In this document: positions 17,207-26,170 of the stretch, in pieces
Layout of the letters: each line of letters begins with the position of its first letter
Numbering within the stretch: position 1 is the stretch's first letter
From: Phycobacter sedimenti
GTDB lineage: Bacteria > Pseudomonadota > Alphaproteobacteria > Rhodobacterales > Rhodobacteraceae
NCBI RefSeq assembly: GCF_038148855.1
Contig: NZ_JBBVGR010000008.1
Coordinates: 62,001 to 126,000 of the forward strand
Direction of reading: 5' to 3'
DNA length: 64,000 bases
Notes under the pieces: model-generated
The model's database searches: none
What the model saw: only the letters and a program-made list of their open reading frames with translations
Told to the model about the DNA's origin: nothing
Position numbers and translations under genes: made by a program

Positions 17207-18067
17207 TCACGGTCGCCCTGTGAGGGCCTGTCCGATCATCCATATCATCCTTTGGAAGCGCAGGCGAAACAGGGTGAACAGGGCTGCCGCCCGCTCTTGC
17301 GGGTCGCGCAGGCGGGAATTGCGTAACACACGCGGCGTATGGGCCACGGCGCTGGCCGGCATCAACAGGGCCAGAGCCAGCCATTTTACCCGCGCCAGCG
17401 CGCCACTGCCGTTGACGCCGAATTTTTCTTCGGTCATCCGCTTCCACTTGCGTCGCAAGGCCGTCCAGTCCTTGCGCGACGGATGGGCCACCCTGAGGGA
17501 GTCCTCATAGCGCAGCGTATAGCCATTGGCGGTGGCGCGATGGCACCAGTCCAAGTCCTCAGACAGACCGGCGATGAAGGGGCCCGTCGCCTCAAACACG
17601 TCACGACGGGTCAAAAGATTGGCCGTGACCGAGAAATTCTCTTCTTCCACGTAGCGGCGGTTATGAAACGCAAAGACCGTCTCAAAGGCTTCAGAACCAG
17701 AGCGCGGCGGCGGTGTCTCGTCGAAAACGGATATGGAGCCGCCGATCACATCGCCGCGCTTGGCCACCGCCCGTGCGGTTGCAAGCCAGTCGTCTTCCGG
17801 TACGCAGTCGCAGTCCAAAAAGAACAACAAGGGCGCAGTGGTCTCAAGGACGCCCCGATTTCGTGCCTCTGCGGCCCCCTTTTTGTGTTCCGTCACGATC
17901 CGTAGATCCGGCCATCGCTGGTGCAGACGTGACAGATCTTCCGTTGAGGCGTTGTCGACAAGGATGAGTTCCACCTCCGGAACCAACTGGGGCATCAGCG
18001 CCTCAAGGCATCGGATCAGGCGATCACAGTCGTTGTAATGGGGAATGACTATGGCAGCTTCAAACAT
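17207..18067 (-). CDS. Glycosyltransferase family 2
   Basis: A 286-residue GT-A glycosyltransferase. AAIVIPHYNDCDRLIRCLEAL opens the domain, with VDNASTEDLS and GAAEARNRG following. FLDCDCVPEDDW supplies the DxD metal site, and SEDLDWCHRATANGYTL resembles the ExDxxWR acceptor region. I prefer the ATG at 18067; a GTG at 18085 in frame would add six residues. The C-terminal hydrophobic stretch about 235-280 could associate with the membrane. It is separated from the rest of the EPS genes by a 350-base gap and ends the first block. Confidence 0.88.
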   Translation of the reverse strand: MFEAAIVIPHYNDCDRLIRCLEALMPQLVPEVELILVDNASTEDLSRLHQRWPDLRIVTEHKKGAAEARNRGVLETTAPLLFFLDCDCVPEDDWLATARAVAKRGDVIGGSISVFDETPPPRSGSEAFETVFAFHNRRYVEEENFSVTANLLTRRDVFEATGPFIAGLSEDLDWCHRATANGYTLRYEDSLRVAHPSRKDWTALRRKWKRMTEEKFGVNGSGALARVKWLALALLMPASAVAHTPRVLRNSRLRDPQERAAALFTLFRLRFQRMIWMIGQALTGRP

Positions 18068-18084
18068 TGAAAAAGGAAACCTCA

Positions 18085-18097
18085 CGGGAATTTCCCG
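18085..18097. promoter_or_regulatory. Palindrome immediately upstream of GT2
   Basis: CGGGAA-T-TTCCCG is a perfect 6-bp inverted repeat with one central base, 17 bases upstream of the chosen GT2 start. It could be an operator or a leader hairpin. The rest of 18098-18446, about 350 bases up to xseB, contains promoters for two divergent genes and no recognisable gene. Confidence 0.3.
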
Positions 18098-18446
18098 GCA
18101 TCATTGCCGCAATTCCACTTGGATGTCACCCATTGAGCCAGGGCCAGCACCGGATATCGGCAGACGGCGCCTACCATGAGGGCATTGGCTGCAATGCAGA
18201 CCACGCGTGTTGCTGATGGCGTACAGCTTTGTCGTCAGGCTGCCCATTCGCTGTCCGAAACATGCGGACTGAACCTGACGGTATCGGCCACCTGTGCAGG
18301 TCCGTGTGAGTTCTGCCATCCGAAGGGGGGGTCGGGACCGTATCGCCTCGACTTTGGGGTGCGGATATGGTCTGAACACCCTGCCCGCCTGAGCCAGGGC
18401 GGCTTGTGGCAAACGTGGACAAACAGACACCGACAAAGGCAGCCAG

Positions 18447-18695
18447 ATGACCGAGACCCCGATCCCCGTCGAAGAGATGAGCTTTGAACAGGCCATGGCC
18501 GAACTGGAGCGCGTCGTGGACCAGTTGGAGCGCGGCGATGTGGCGCTCGACAAGTCGATCGATCTTTATGAACGCGGCGCGGCGCTGAAGAAGCGCTGCG
18601 AGGACGAGCTGAAGCGCGCCGAGGAAAAGGTGGCGGCCATCACGCTGGATGCGAATGGCGCCCCCACCGGCACCCAGCCACTGGATGCGGGCTGA
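18447..18695 (+). CDS. xseB: Exodeoxyribonuclease VII small subunit
   Basis: An 82-residue small subunit of exonuclease VII, which binds XseA and degrades single-stranded DNA. The family signature MSFEQAMAELERVVDQLERGDVALDKSIDLYERG occupies residues 11-45. The charged helical C-terminus (KKRCEDELKRAEEKV) is typical. AAAGGCAGCC precedes the ATG. It is followed after 4 bases by ispA, the conserved alphaproteobacterial xseB-ispA-dxs order. xseA is not in the window. Confidence 0.97.
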   Translation: MTETPIPVEEMSFEQAMAELERVVDQLERGDVALDKSIDLYERGAALKKRCEDELKRAEEKVAAITLDANGAPTGTQPLDAG

Positions 18696-18699
18696 AGGC

Positions 18700-19584
18700 A
18701 TGACCGCCGATACCAAGACGGTCGCACAGGCCTTCAAACCTGCGCTTCTGGATGCACAGGCGCGCATCACCTCTCATATGCACAGTCGCCTCGAAGGCGG
18801 GGATCTGCTGCACGAGGCCATGCGCTATGCGATGGTTGGCGGAAAGATGTTGCGTGGGTTTCTGGTGCTTGAAAGCGCTCGCCTGCATGGCGTGTACGAG
18901 GTCGCCGCGCTGGACGCAGCCCTGGCGATCGAGTGCATTCACGCCTATTCGCTGGTGCACGACGATCTGCCTTGCATGGACGATGACGATCTGCGCCGGG
19001 GCCAGCCCACTCTGCACCGCAAATGGGACGAGGCCACCGCGACTCTCGCCGGGGATGCCCTGCAGACCTTTGCCTTCGAGCTACTGTCTGCCGACCACAT
19101 GGGCGCGCAGGCGCTGCCCCTGATCAGGGCGCTGGCTGTGTCGGCGGGCAAAGACGGGATGGTGTCCGGACAAATGCTGGATATCGCCGCGGAGACTGCC
19201 GAAACTCCGCTGACGCTGGAGGAAATCACCCGCCTTCAGGCTCGCAAGACCGGCTGCCTGATCGAATGGTCCGCCACGGCTGGCGCGGTATTGGCCGGAG
19301 CAGATACCACCGCTTTGCGCGCCTATGCAGGCGCCCTTGGCCTTGCCTTTCAGATCGCCGATGACATCTTGGATGTAGAGGGTGACGCCAAAACTGTCGG
19401 CAAGGCCCTGCGCAAGGACGAAACGGCTGGAAAAGCCACTTTTGTTTCCCTTCTGGGCCTTGAAGCCGCAAAAGCCCGCGCACAGGACTTGTGCGACACC
19501 GCCTGCGCCGCGCTTTCTCCTTACGGGGAAGAGGGCGAAACCTTGAAGGACGCCGCGCGCTTCGTTATCTCGCGCGACAGCTAA
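18700..19584 (+). CDS. ispA: Polyprenyl (farnesyl/geranyl) diphosphate synthase
   Basis: Condenses IPP with DMAPP/GPP to farnesyl diphosphate for quinone, carotenoid and undecaprenyl precursors. The 294-residue protein has both aspartate-rich motifs: HDDLPCMDDDDLRRG near residue 87 and IADDILDVEGD near 222. GGKMLRGFLV near 47 marks the IPP-binding Lys-Arg. The ATG at 18700 follows GAAGG and lies 4 bases after the xseB stop; the frame is open further upstream but overlaps xseB. Part of the xseB-ispA-dxs operon. Confidence 0.96.
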   Translation: MTADTKTVAQAFKPALLDAQARITSHMHSRLEGGDLLHEAMRYAMVGGKMLRGFLVLESARLHGVYEVAALDAALAIECIHAYSLVHDDLPCMDDDDLRRGQPTLHRKWDEATATLAGDALQTFAFELLSADHMGAQALPLIRALAVSAGKDGMVSGQMLDIAAETAETPLTLEEITRLQARKTGCLIEWSATAGAVLAGADTTALRAYAGALGLAFQIADDILDVEGDAKTVGKALRKDETAGKATFVSLLGLEAAKARAQDLCDTACAALSPYGEEGETLKDAARFVISRDS

Positions 19585-19625
19585 ACCAGCGTAGCCCCGC
19601 GCCGCGCCACTCCCGAGGAGGAGCC

Positions 19626-21554
19626 ATGTCAGAGAGGCCCCACACCCCGCTTTTGGACCAGATCGCCCGCCCGGCGGATCTGAAGGGCCTCAGCGACCGC
19701 CAGTTGGTGCAGGTTGCAGACGAGCTGCGCCAGGAAACCATTGCCGCCGTGTCTGAAACCGGTGGTCACCTTGGCGCAGGCCTTGGCGTGGTGGAACTGA
19801 CCGTGGCGCTGCATTCGGTGTTCGACACGCCGCGCGACAAGGTGATCTGGGACGTCTCACACCAAAGCTACCCGCACAAGATCCTGACCGGGCGCCGGGA
19901 CCGCATCCGCACCCTGCGCAAGAAGGGTGGCCTGTCCGGTTTCACCAAACGCTCTGAATCGCCATACGACCCCTTTGGCGCCGCCCATAGCTCTACCTCG
20001 ATCAGCGCGGCCCTCGGGTTCTCAGTGGCGCGCGATCTCGGTGGCAACATCCCCGAAGGGCTGGGCGATGCCATCGCGGTGATCGGTGATGGTGCCATGT
20101 CGGGCGGCATGGCCTTCGAGGCGATGAACAACGCAGGCCATCTGGGCAAGCGGCTGATCGTGATCCTCAATGACAACGAGATGTCCATCGCTCCGCCGGT
20201 TGGTGCTTTGTCGTCCTACCTCAGCCGTCTTTATGCCGAAGAACCCTTTCAGGAACTCAAGGCCGTCGCCAAGGGTGCGGCCTCTTTGCTGCCCGAACCC
20301 TTCCGCGAAGGCGCCAAGCGCGCCAAGGACATGCTCAAGGGCATGGCGGTGGGCGGCACCCTGTTCGAATCCCTTGGCTTTTCCTATCTCGGACCCATCG
20401 ACGGGCACGACATGGACCAGCTTCTGCCGGTGCTGCGCACCGTGAAGGCGCGCGCCTCGGGGCCGATTCTGATCCATGTGCTGACCAAAAAGGGCAAGGG
20501 ATACGCCCCGGCCGAGCGCGCCGACGACAAGGGCCACGCCACGGCGACCTTTGACATGGTGACCGGCAAGCAGAACAAGCCGCCCTCCAACGCGCCCTCC
20601 TATACCTCGGTCTTTGGCAACGAACTGGTGAAACTGGCCGCCACGGACGACAAGATCTGCGCCGTGACCGCCGCCATGCCCGATGGCACCGGCCTCAGCC
20701 TGATGGCGGAACGCTACCCCTCTCGCACATTCGATGTGGGGATTGCCGAACAGCACGGCGTGACCTTTGCCGCCGCTCTGGCCGCAGGCGGGATGAAACC
20801 CTTCTGCGCCATGTATTCCACCTTCCTGCAGCGCGGCTATGATCAGGTGGTGCACGATGTGGCCATCCAGCGCCTGCCGGTCCGTTTCGCCATCGACCGT
20901 GCCGGTCTGGTGGGCGCAGACGGCGCCACCCATGCGGGCAGCTACGACATCGCCTATATGGCCAACCTGCCGGGCATGGTGGTGATGGCCGCCGCCGATG
21001 AGGCCGAGCTGAAGCACATGACCGCCACCGCCGCCGCCTATGACGACGGCCCCATCGCCTTCCGCTATCCGCGCGGTGAGGGCGAAGGTGTCGAGATGCC
21101 CGAAGAGGCCGAGGTGCTGGAAATCGGCAAGGGCCGGATGATCCAGAGCGGGACCCGCGTTGCGATCCTGTCCTTCGGCACGCGCTTAGGTGAGGTCAAA
21201 AAGGCTGCAGAGTCGCTCGCGGCCAAGGGGATCACGCCCACGATTGCCGATGCGCGCTTTGCCAAACCGCTGGACCGCGAGATGATCCTTGGCCTTGCCA
21301 CCGATCACGAAGCGCTGATCACCATCGAAGAGGGCGCAGTGGGCGGTTTCGGCAGCCATGTGGCGCAGCTCTTGGCGGATGAGGGCGTCTTTGACACCGG
21401 CCTCAAGTTCCGTTCCATGGTGCTGCCCGATACCTTCATCGACCAGGCCAGTCCCAAGGACATGTATGACGTGGCTGCCATGAACGCCCCCCAGATCGAA
21501 GCCAAGGTGCTGGAGGTTCTGGACATCGCAACGATTGGGGAAAAGCGGGCTTGA
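19626..21554 (+). CDS. dxs: 1-deoxy-D-xylulose-5-phosphate synthase
   Basis: Thiamine-diphosphate enzyme that joins pyruvate and glyceraldehyde-3-phosphate, the first step of the MEP isoprenoid pathway. The 642 residues are full length. SETGGHLGAGLGVVELTVALH near 47, the ThDP motif GDGAMSGGMAFEAMNNAG near 153-170, and the transketolase pyrimidine domain AEQHGVTFAAALAAGGMKPF are all present. An ideal AGGAGG lies 5 bases upstream of the ATG at 19626. The reading frame is open further upstream within ispA, but that extension lacks family similarity. Third gene of the operon. Confidence 0.98.
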   Translation: MSERPHTPLLDQIARPADLKGLSDRQLVQVADELRQETIAAVSETGGHLGAGLGVVELTVALHSVFDTPRDKVIWDVSHQSYPHKILTGRRDRIRTLRKKGGLSGFTKRSESPYDPFGAAHSSTSISAALGFSVARDLGGNIPEGLGDAIAVIGDGAMSGGMAFEAMNNAGHLGKRLIVILNDNEMSIAPPVGALSSYLSRLYAEEPFQELKAVAKGAASLLPEPFREGAKRAKDMLKGMAVGGTLFESLGFSYLGPIDGHDMDQLLPVLRTVKARASGPILIHVLTKKGKGYAPAERADDKGHATATFDMVTGKQNKPPSNAPSYTSVFGNELVKLAATDDKICAVTAAMPDGTGLSLMAERYPSRTFDVGIAEQHGVTFAAALAAGGMKPFCAMYSTFLQRGYDQVVHDVAIQRLPVRFAIDRAGLVGADGATHAGSYDIAYMANLPGMVVMAAADEAELKHMTATAAAYDDGPIAFRYPRGEGEGVEMPEEAEVLEIGKGRMIQSGTRVAILSFGTRLGEVKKAAESLAAKGITPTIADARFAKPLDREMILGLATDHEALITIEEGAVGGFGSHVAQLLADEGVFDTGLKFRSMVLPDTFIDQASPKDMYDVAAMNAPQIEAKVLEVLDIATIGEKRA

Positions 21555-21555
21555 T

Positions 21556-21622
21556 AAGCCTTCGATAGGCTTGGGACTGCCTGCCCCCATGGCAGGCGCA
21601 GGCCGGGGGGCAAGCGCCCGGC
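21556..21622 (+). terminator. Tandem hairpins after dxs
   Basis: Three inverted repeats follow the dxs stop within 70 bases: AAGCC/GGCTT (21556-21572), GCCTGCC/GGCAGGC (21579-21597) and GCCGGG/CCCGGC (21602-21622). None has a long U-run. They lie between convergent dxs and the small gene ending at 21633 and probably serve as a terminator zone for both. Confidence 0.5.
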
Positions 21623-21632
21623 GTCCCATGAC

Positions 21633-21968
21633 CTACGTGCTCGACAAACCCGTAAAAGCAGCCAAACGGCAGAATAACTTTGCCGAGGTCTTACCATTTA
21701 GCTGGAAAACCAGCTTCGCAACTTCGTCATCTCCTAGCAAGAAGACCGGTATGTCTTCCCGCTTGGCAACAAAAAGGAACATCAAAGCGGCACGATCAGA
21801 AACCGCAGTGAAGATCGTCGGGGAAGCTGTAATGTCCCAACGCGCAAAATGACCGAGATTGTCCCAGATTTTTTCCATTTGCCCCGGAAACCTCTGGTGC
21901 AACCTTTTGCGCAACCGTCCCAGCAGCCGGAAGTTCAGAAAAACGAAAATCAGATGCCACGTTCCCAC
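21633..21968 (-). CDS. Small protein of unknown function, coupled to the SDR gene
   Basis: A 111-residue reading frame starting at GTG 21968, with AGGTGG 5 bases upstream; that site overlaps the stop of the SDR gene (21977). This arrangement strongly suggests translational coupling. The sequence has a basic hydrophobic N-terminus (LIFVFLNFRLLGRLRKRLHQRF), then MEKIWDNLGHFARWDITASP and VAKREDIPVFLLGDDEVAKLVFQL. I do not recognise the family. A start at the internal ATG (MEKIW) would give about 81 residues. Confidence 0.55.
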   Translation of the reverse strand: MGTWHLIFVFLNFRLLGRLRKRLHQRFPGQMEKIWDNLGHFARWDITASPTIFTAVSDRAALMFLFVAKREDIPVFLLGDDEVAKLVFQLNGKTSAKLFCRLAAFTGLSST

Positions 21969-21976
21969 TCTGCCAC

Positions 21977-22864
21977 CTACAACGCAGGCGGCTCTGGCGG
22001 GGGCGCGTAGTTCTCCAGATCCTCGGCGGCCTTTACGGCACACAGGCCCACCCGGTAGTCGGGATAGGCCAGCGTCACGCCCAGCTCCTCCTTGATCCGG
22101 GTATTGCGGACGCGCTTGTTCTCTCCGTAGAAACTGCGCGCCATGGGGGTCATCCCGGCCTCGTCAAAGGGAACCTCGGCGGGGATCGGCAGGCCCAAGA
22201 GCTCGGCCCCGTAGCCCAAAACATCCTGCGGCGGGGCGGGTTCATCGTCGCAGACATTGTAGATCGCACCCGGATTGGGGCGATCGATCGAAGCCTCCAG
22301 CACCGTCGCGATATCCTCCACGTGGATACGCGAGAAAACCTGTCCGGGCTTTACGATGCGGCGCGCCTTGCCCGCCATCAGCTTGGCAAAGGGGCCGCGA
22401 CCGGGGCCATAGATACCGGCGAGGCGAAAGATATGCAGTGGCAGAGCGGGGATCGCCTGCCACTCTGCCTCAGCCTGCGCACGCCAGTCGCCGCGACGGG
22501 AAGAGGGGGCAACGGGCGTCTCCTCATCCACCCAGGCACCCCCCTGATCGCCATAGACGGCGGTGGTGGACAGATAACCAACCCAGTCGAACTGCCCCGT
22601 GGCGGCGCGTTTGGCCAACTCGTCCCGCAACGCCGCAATCACCGGATCGCCCGTCTCATTTGGACCGACCGAGGATAGAACATGGGTGACAGCATCGAGG
22701 GGGAGCGTTGCGTCGGGCCATTGGCGCAGCTGCACGCTCTCATCCGCTTGAGCTTTGTGCAGATCCCGCGTGGTGCCCATAACCCGCCAGCCCCGCGCCA
22801 GCATCCGCCGCGCCAGTGCCCGTGCCGAATAGCCATAGCCGATACAGAGAAGTGTCTTTGTCAT
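21977..22864 (-). CDS. NAD-dependent epimerase/dehydratase (atypical SDR)
   Basis: A 295-residue Rossmann protein starting at the ATG at 22864 (MTKTLLCIGYGYSARALA). The motif GYGYSA replaces the usual GxxGxxG, as in atypical SDRs. The later LSTTAVYGDQGGAWVDEETP resembles the Ser/Tyr active-site region, and FRLAGIYGPGRGPFAKL with RIHVEDIATVLEASI is typical of the epimerase family. Its substrate is unknown; it is not linked to the rfb genes. It shares an operon with the 111-residue gene downstream. Confidence 0.85.
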   Translation of the reverse strand: MTKTLLCIGYGYSARALARRMLARGWRVMGTTRDLHKAQADESVQLRQWPDATLPLDAVTHVLSSVGPNETGDPVIAALRDELAKRAATGQFDWVGYLSTTAVYGDQGGAWVDEETPVAPSSRRGDWRAQAEAEWQAIPALPLHIFRLAGIYGPGRGPFAKLMAGKARRIVKPGQVFSRIHVEDIATVLEASIDRPNPGAIYNVCDDEPAPPQDVLGYGAELLGLPIPAEVPFDEAGMTPMARSFYGENKRVRNTRIKEELGVTLAYPDYRVGLCAVKAAEDLENYAPPPEPPAL

Positions 22865-22987
22865 GCCGCTATAGATGCGCCGCAAAACGCTCCCCGGCAA
22901 GGGTCGAAAGGGAGAGTTCGCTAAGCAACCTGGCACAAGTCGTGCTGGAACACTTGTAAAATGATGGAAATGGTGCACCAGCACAGT

Positions 22988-23290
22988 TCAGGCCGGGCCA
23001 TCACCATTTTGAGATGTTGGAACCCGTTTCTTCTTTTTCCCCTTTTCAATAGCGGAATGCCCAATGTCGCACAGAACGAAAGCAAGAAAAACATAGGGGC
23101 CATAGCTCAACCAAAATTTGCTCTCTAACGCTCTCCTGTCGAAAAACTGCTCGTCTCCCAGCAGGTATCTCAATAGATGCAAGCCAAGATAGCTCCCCCA
23201 AAAAACGGGATAAAACTTGGCGTTCATGTAGTTGTTTCTTGAAAAATATCCGCACAGACCTCTGATGCACGCCCTAAATGCTCGTTTCAT
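22988..23290 (-). CDS. Small putative membrane protein, unknown function
   Basis: A 100-residue frame from ATG 23290 (MKRAFRACIRG), with two hydrophobic segments (about 27-45 and 60-80) and a Lys-rich C-terminal tail (KGKKKKR). No clear ribosome-binding site is seen; a start 14 codons earlier at 23329 is possible. Its surroundings (22920-23570) are noticeably more AT-rich than the neighbouring genes. Not recognised; could be a recently acquired or a spurious gene. Confidence 0.4.
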   Translation of the reverse strand: MKRAFRACIRGLCGYFSRNNYMNAKFYPVFWGSYLGLHLLRYLLGDEQFFDRRALESKFWLSYGPYVFLAFVLCDIGHSAIEKGKKKKRVPTSQNGDGPA

Positions 23291-23571
23291 ACACCGTCGT
23301 CCGCAATACCTTTGCTTCCAGTAGATCAAAGATACCGCGCCGCTTCAACTTGTTGGTGCAGCAATTGATCGGTGCACCTCGATACGCTATTACAATCACC
23401 TTTCCGATTGGCTTCCACATCCATCATACGCCATTGTCCCTTTTCGTTCCCCCCAACCGGCAGACACGCGTTCCGATCCTTACTTGATTATATCAGGAAT
23501 GACGCAAACAGGATGGACCGGCCCAAATTCGACGCTACACCGGGGGACAGCGAGCAGAAAAGGAACAGGTG

Positions 23572-25581
23572 ATGGCGCTGCTACTGGGTGTGGATACGGG
23601 CGGGACCTATACGGATGCGGTGCTGATCCGTGACGAGGAAGAGGTGATCGCCTCGGCCAAGTCCCTGACCACCCGCCACGATCTGGCCGTCGGCGTGGGC
23701 GGCGCGGTGCGGGCGGTGTTGGCGCAATCGGGCGTCGCGCCGCAGGATGTCTCAATGGCTGCGCTGTCCACCACACTTGCCACCAATGCCCTGGTCGAGG
23801 GGCAAGGCGGGCGTGTGGCGCTGATCTATATCGGCTTTGCCCCCGAAGATCTCGATCGCCACGGGCTCAGCGAGGCGCTGAGAGGCGACCCGGCAGTTGT
23901 GCTGGCGGGCGGGCATACCCATGCGGGCAGCGAGGCTGAACCTCTCGACACAGATGCGCTTTTTGCCTTTTTAGAGACTGAATATGCAGGCGTCAGCGGT
24001 TACGCTGTGGCCGGTATCTTTGCCACCCGAAACCCGGCGCACGAACTGGAAGCCGCCCGCATCATTGCCGAGATAACCGGCGCCCCGGTGACCTGTTCCC
24101 ATCAGCTTTCGGCGAAACTCAATGGGCCGAAACGGGCGCTGACGGCGGTGCTGAACGCGCGGCTGATCGGGATGATCGACCGGCTTATCGGCCGCGCGCA
24201 GGACACGCTGGCCGAGATCGGGATCACCGCTCCGATGATGGTGGTGCGCGGTGACGGCGCATTGATGTCTGCCGAACAGGCGCGAGAACGTCCAATCGAG
24301 ACGATCCTCAGTGGCCCTGCCGCCTCCATCGTTGGGGCGCGCTGGATGACCGGGGTCGATACCGCGCTGGTCAGCGATATCGGCGGCACGACTACCGATG
24401 TGGCGCTGATCCGGGATGGCAGGCCCGCAATCGACCCCGAGGGCGCGCGCGTCGGGGGCTATCGCACCATGGTGGAGGCGGTTGCCATGCGCACGAGCGG
24501 CCTTGGCGGGGACAGCCAGGTTCACATCCGAACCGAAGGGCTGCAAGGCGGGCTGACGCTCGGCCCCCGCCGGGTCGTGCCCATTTCGCTGATCGGGGCA
24601 GAGGCGCCTGATGTGGTGCATGCAGCGCTGGACCGGCAGATGAACGCCCCGGTGGTCGGAGAGCACGACGGAAAATTCCTGCGCGCGGTGCCGGGCCTGC
24701 CCGTTGCTGGCCTTAGCGAGCGGGAAACGGCCCTGCTGGCGCGCATCGGGACCGGGGTACACCCCCTTGGCGCGGTGCTGCGCACCCGCATGGAACAGGG
24801 CGCGCTGAACCGGCTCGTGGACCGGGGGCTGGTGCAGATCGCCGGGGTCACGCCCTCGGATGCGTCTCACGTGCTGGGGCGGCTTGAGGCCTGGGACCGG
24901 GATGCAGCGGAGAAGGCGCTGACCCTGTTCTCCCGCCGCCGCATCGGGAGCGGCGACCCCCTTGCTCAGGATGCCAAAACCCTCGCCCAAATGATCATCG
25001 ACCAGTTGACCGAGCAGACCACTTTGACCCTGTTAGAGACTGCTTTTGCCGAAGAAGCCGAGAATTTCGGCCTGCCACCAGACCAATTGGCGCGGCACAT
25101 CCTGCTGCGCCGGGGCCTGAAAAACCATCGCGGCATGCTGGCGCTGGATGCGGCATTGAATGTAGATGTGGTGGGGCTTGGCGCCTCGGCGCCCAGCTAT
25201 TACCCGGCGGTGGGAGAGCAGCTCCATTGCCGGATGATCCTGCCAGAGCACGCAGGCGTCGCCAATGCCATCGGCGCGGTTGTGGGCCGTGTCACCATGC
25301 GCCGCAGCGGTAGCGTGACCTCTCCGGCCGAGGGAAAGTTCCGGGTGCATCTGGAGGGTGGCCCGCAGGATTTCACGTCATCGGAGCAGGCACTGAAAAC
25401 GCTTGAGGACCATCTGACCGCCGAGGCCCGCCAAGAGGCGCAGGCCGCCGGGGCGGAAGACATCCATATGCACATAACGCGGGACATCCGCACGGCGCAG
25501 GTGGAGGCGCGCGAGGTCTTTGTCGAAGCCTTCCTCACGGCAGAAGCCAGCGGCCGTCCGCGCGTGGCAAAGGACGACTAG
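23572..25581 (+). CDS. Hydantoinase/oxoprolinase family protein (HyuA-like)
   Basis: A 669-residue HyuA/AcxA-type subunit of the ASKHA fold, associated with ATP-dependent hydrolysis of 5-oxoproline or hydantoins or with acetone carboxylation. LLLGVDTGGTYTDAVLI at the N-terminus is the phosphate-1 loop. GALMSAEQARERPIETILSGPAAS and DIGGTTTDVALIRDG near residues 260-290 complete the signature. The ATG at 23572 follows AGGAACAGGT; an immediately preceding GTG is less likely. No HyuB partner lies beside it, so its reaction is undefined. It stands alone in its operon. Confidence 0.9.
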   Translation: MALLLGVDTGGTYTDAVLIRDEEEVIASAKSLTTRHDLAVGVGGAVRAVLAQSGVAPQDVSMAALSTTLATNALVEGQGGRVALIYIGFAPEDLDRHGLSEALRGDPAVVLAGGHTHAGSEAEPLDTDALFAFLETEYAGVSGYAVAGIFATRNPAHELEAARIIAEITGAPVTCSHQLSAKLNGPKRALTAVLNARLIGMIDRLIGRAQDTLAEIGITAPMMVVRGDGALMSAEQARERPIETILSGPAASIVGARWMTGVDTALVSDIGGTTTDVALIRDGRPAIDPEGARVGGYRTMVEAVAMRTSGLGGDSQVHIRTEGLQGGLTLGPRRVVPISLIGAEAPDVVHAALDRQMNAPVVGEHDGKFLRAVPGLPVAGLSERETALLARIGTGVHPLGAVLRTRMEQGALNRLVDRGLVQIAGVTPSDASHVLGRLEAWDRDAAEKALTLFSRRRIGSGDPLAQDAKTLAQMIIDQLTEQTTLTLLETAFAEEAENFGLPPDQLARHILLRRGLKNHRGMLALDAALNVDVVGLGASAPSYYPAVGEQLHCRMILPEHAGVANAIGAVVGRVTMRRSGSVTSPAEGKFRVHLEGGPQDFTSSEQALKTLEDHLTAEARQEAQAAGAEDIHMHITRDIRTAQVEAREVFVEAFLTAEASGRPRVAKDD

Positions 25582-25591
25582 CCACAAGAAA

Positions 25592-25621
25592 ACCCGCTCA
25601 AACCACAAGGCGAGAGCGGGT
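25592..25621 (-). terminator. Terminator downstream of msrA
   Basis: ACCCGCTC and GAGCGGGT form a perfect 8-bp stem with a 14-base loop. On the minus strand the stem is followed by TTTTCTT, so it terminates the msrB-msrA transcript. It also lies just after the plus-strand HyuA stop and may act on both. Confidence 0.75.
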
Positions 25622-25657
25622 CAAATCAGGCTCTAACAGGGGGGAACTGCCCCGGAT

Positions 25658-26170
25658 TCATTCGGCCGCGTTGCGCTTGGGTAGAACCCAATCCGGGCGC
25701 GGGAAATGGCAGGTATAGCCGTTGGGCAGGCGCTCCAGATAATCCTGATGCTCGGGCTCGGCCTCCCAGAAATCTCCGACCGGTTCCAGTTCGGTGACCA
25801 CCTTGCCGGGCCAGATGCCGGAGGCATTCACATCGGCGATGGTGTCCTCTGCGATCTGCTTCTGGGTCTCGTCCACATAGTAGATGGCGGAGCGATAGCT
25901 CATACCGATGTCATTGCCCTGACGGTTCACCGTGGTCGGATCGTGGATCTGAAAGAAGAATTCCAGCAGCTCCCGGTATGAGGTCTTGGCCGGATCGAAC
26001 AGGATCTCGATCCCTTCGGCGTGGGTGCCGTGGTTGCGATAGGTGGCATTGGGCACGTCGCCGCCGGTATAGCCGACGCGGGTCTTGATGATGCCGGGGC
26101 GCTTGCGGATCAGGTCCTGCATGCCCCAGAAACAGCCACCTGCCAGAACGGCGCGTTCAGGATTGCTCAT
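25658..26170 (-). CDS. msrA: Peptide-methionine (S)-S-oxide reductase
   Basis: Reduces the S-epimer of methionine sulfoxide in proteins and free methionine. The 170 residues contain the catalytic GGCFWGMQ with Cys13, and VGYTGGDVPNATYRNHGTHAEGIEI, the MsrA core. The start overlaps the msrB stop by 4 bases (ATGA). Forms an operon with msrB and lies next to a glutathione peroxidase gene, a small oxidative-repair cluster. Confidence 0.97.
   Translation of the reverse strand: MSNPERAVLAGGCFWGMQDLIRKRPGIIKTRVGYTGGDVPNATYRNHGTHAEGIEILFDPAKTSYRELLEFFFQIHDPTTVNRQGNDIGMSYRSAIYYVDETQKQIAEDTIADVNASGIWPGKVVTELEPVGDFWEAEPEHQDYLERLPNGYTCHFPRPDWVLPKRNAAE

Noticed and set aside
19491..19625. Upstream extension of dxs
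   Set aside because: It overlaps ispA, and the ATG at 19626 has an ideal ribosome-binding site; the extension is low-complexity Arg-rich.
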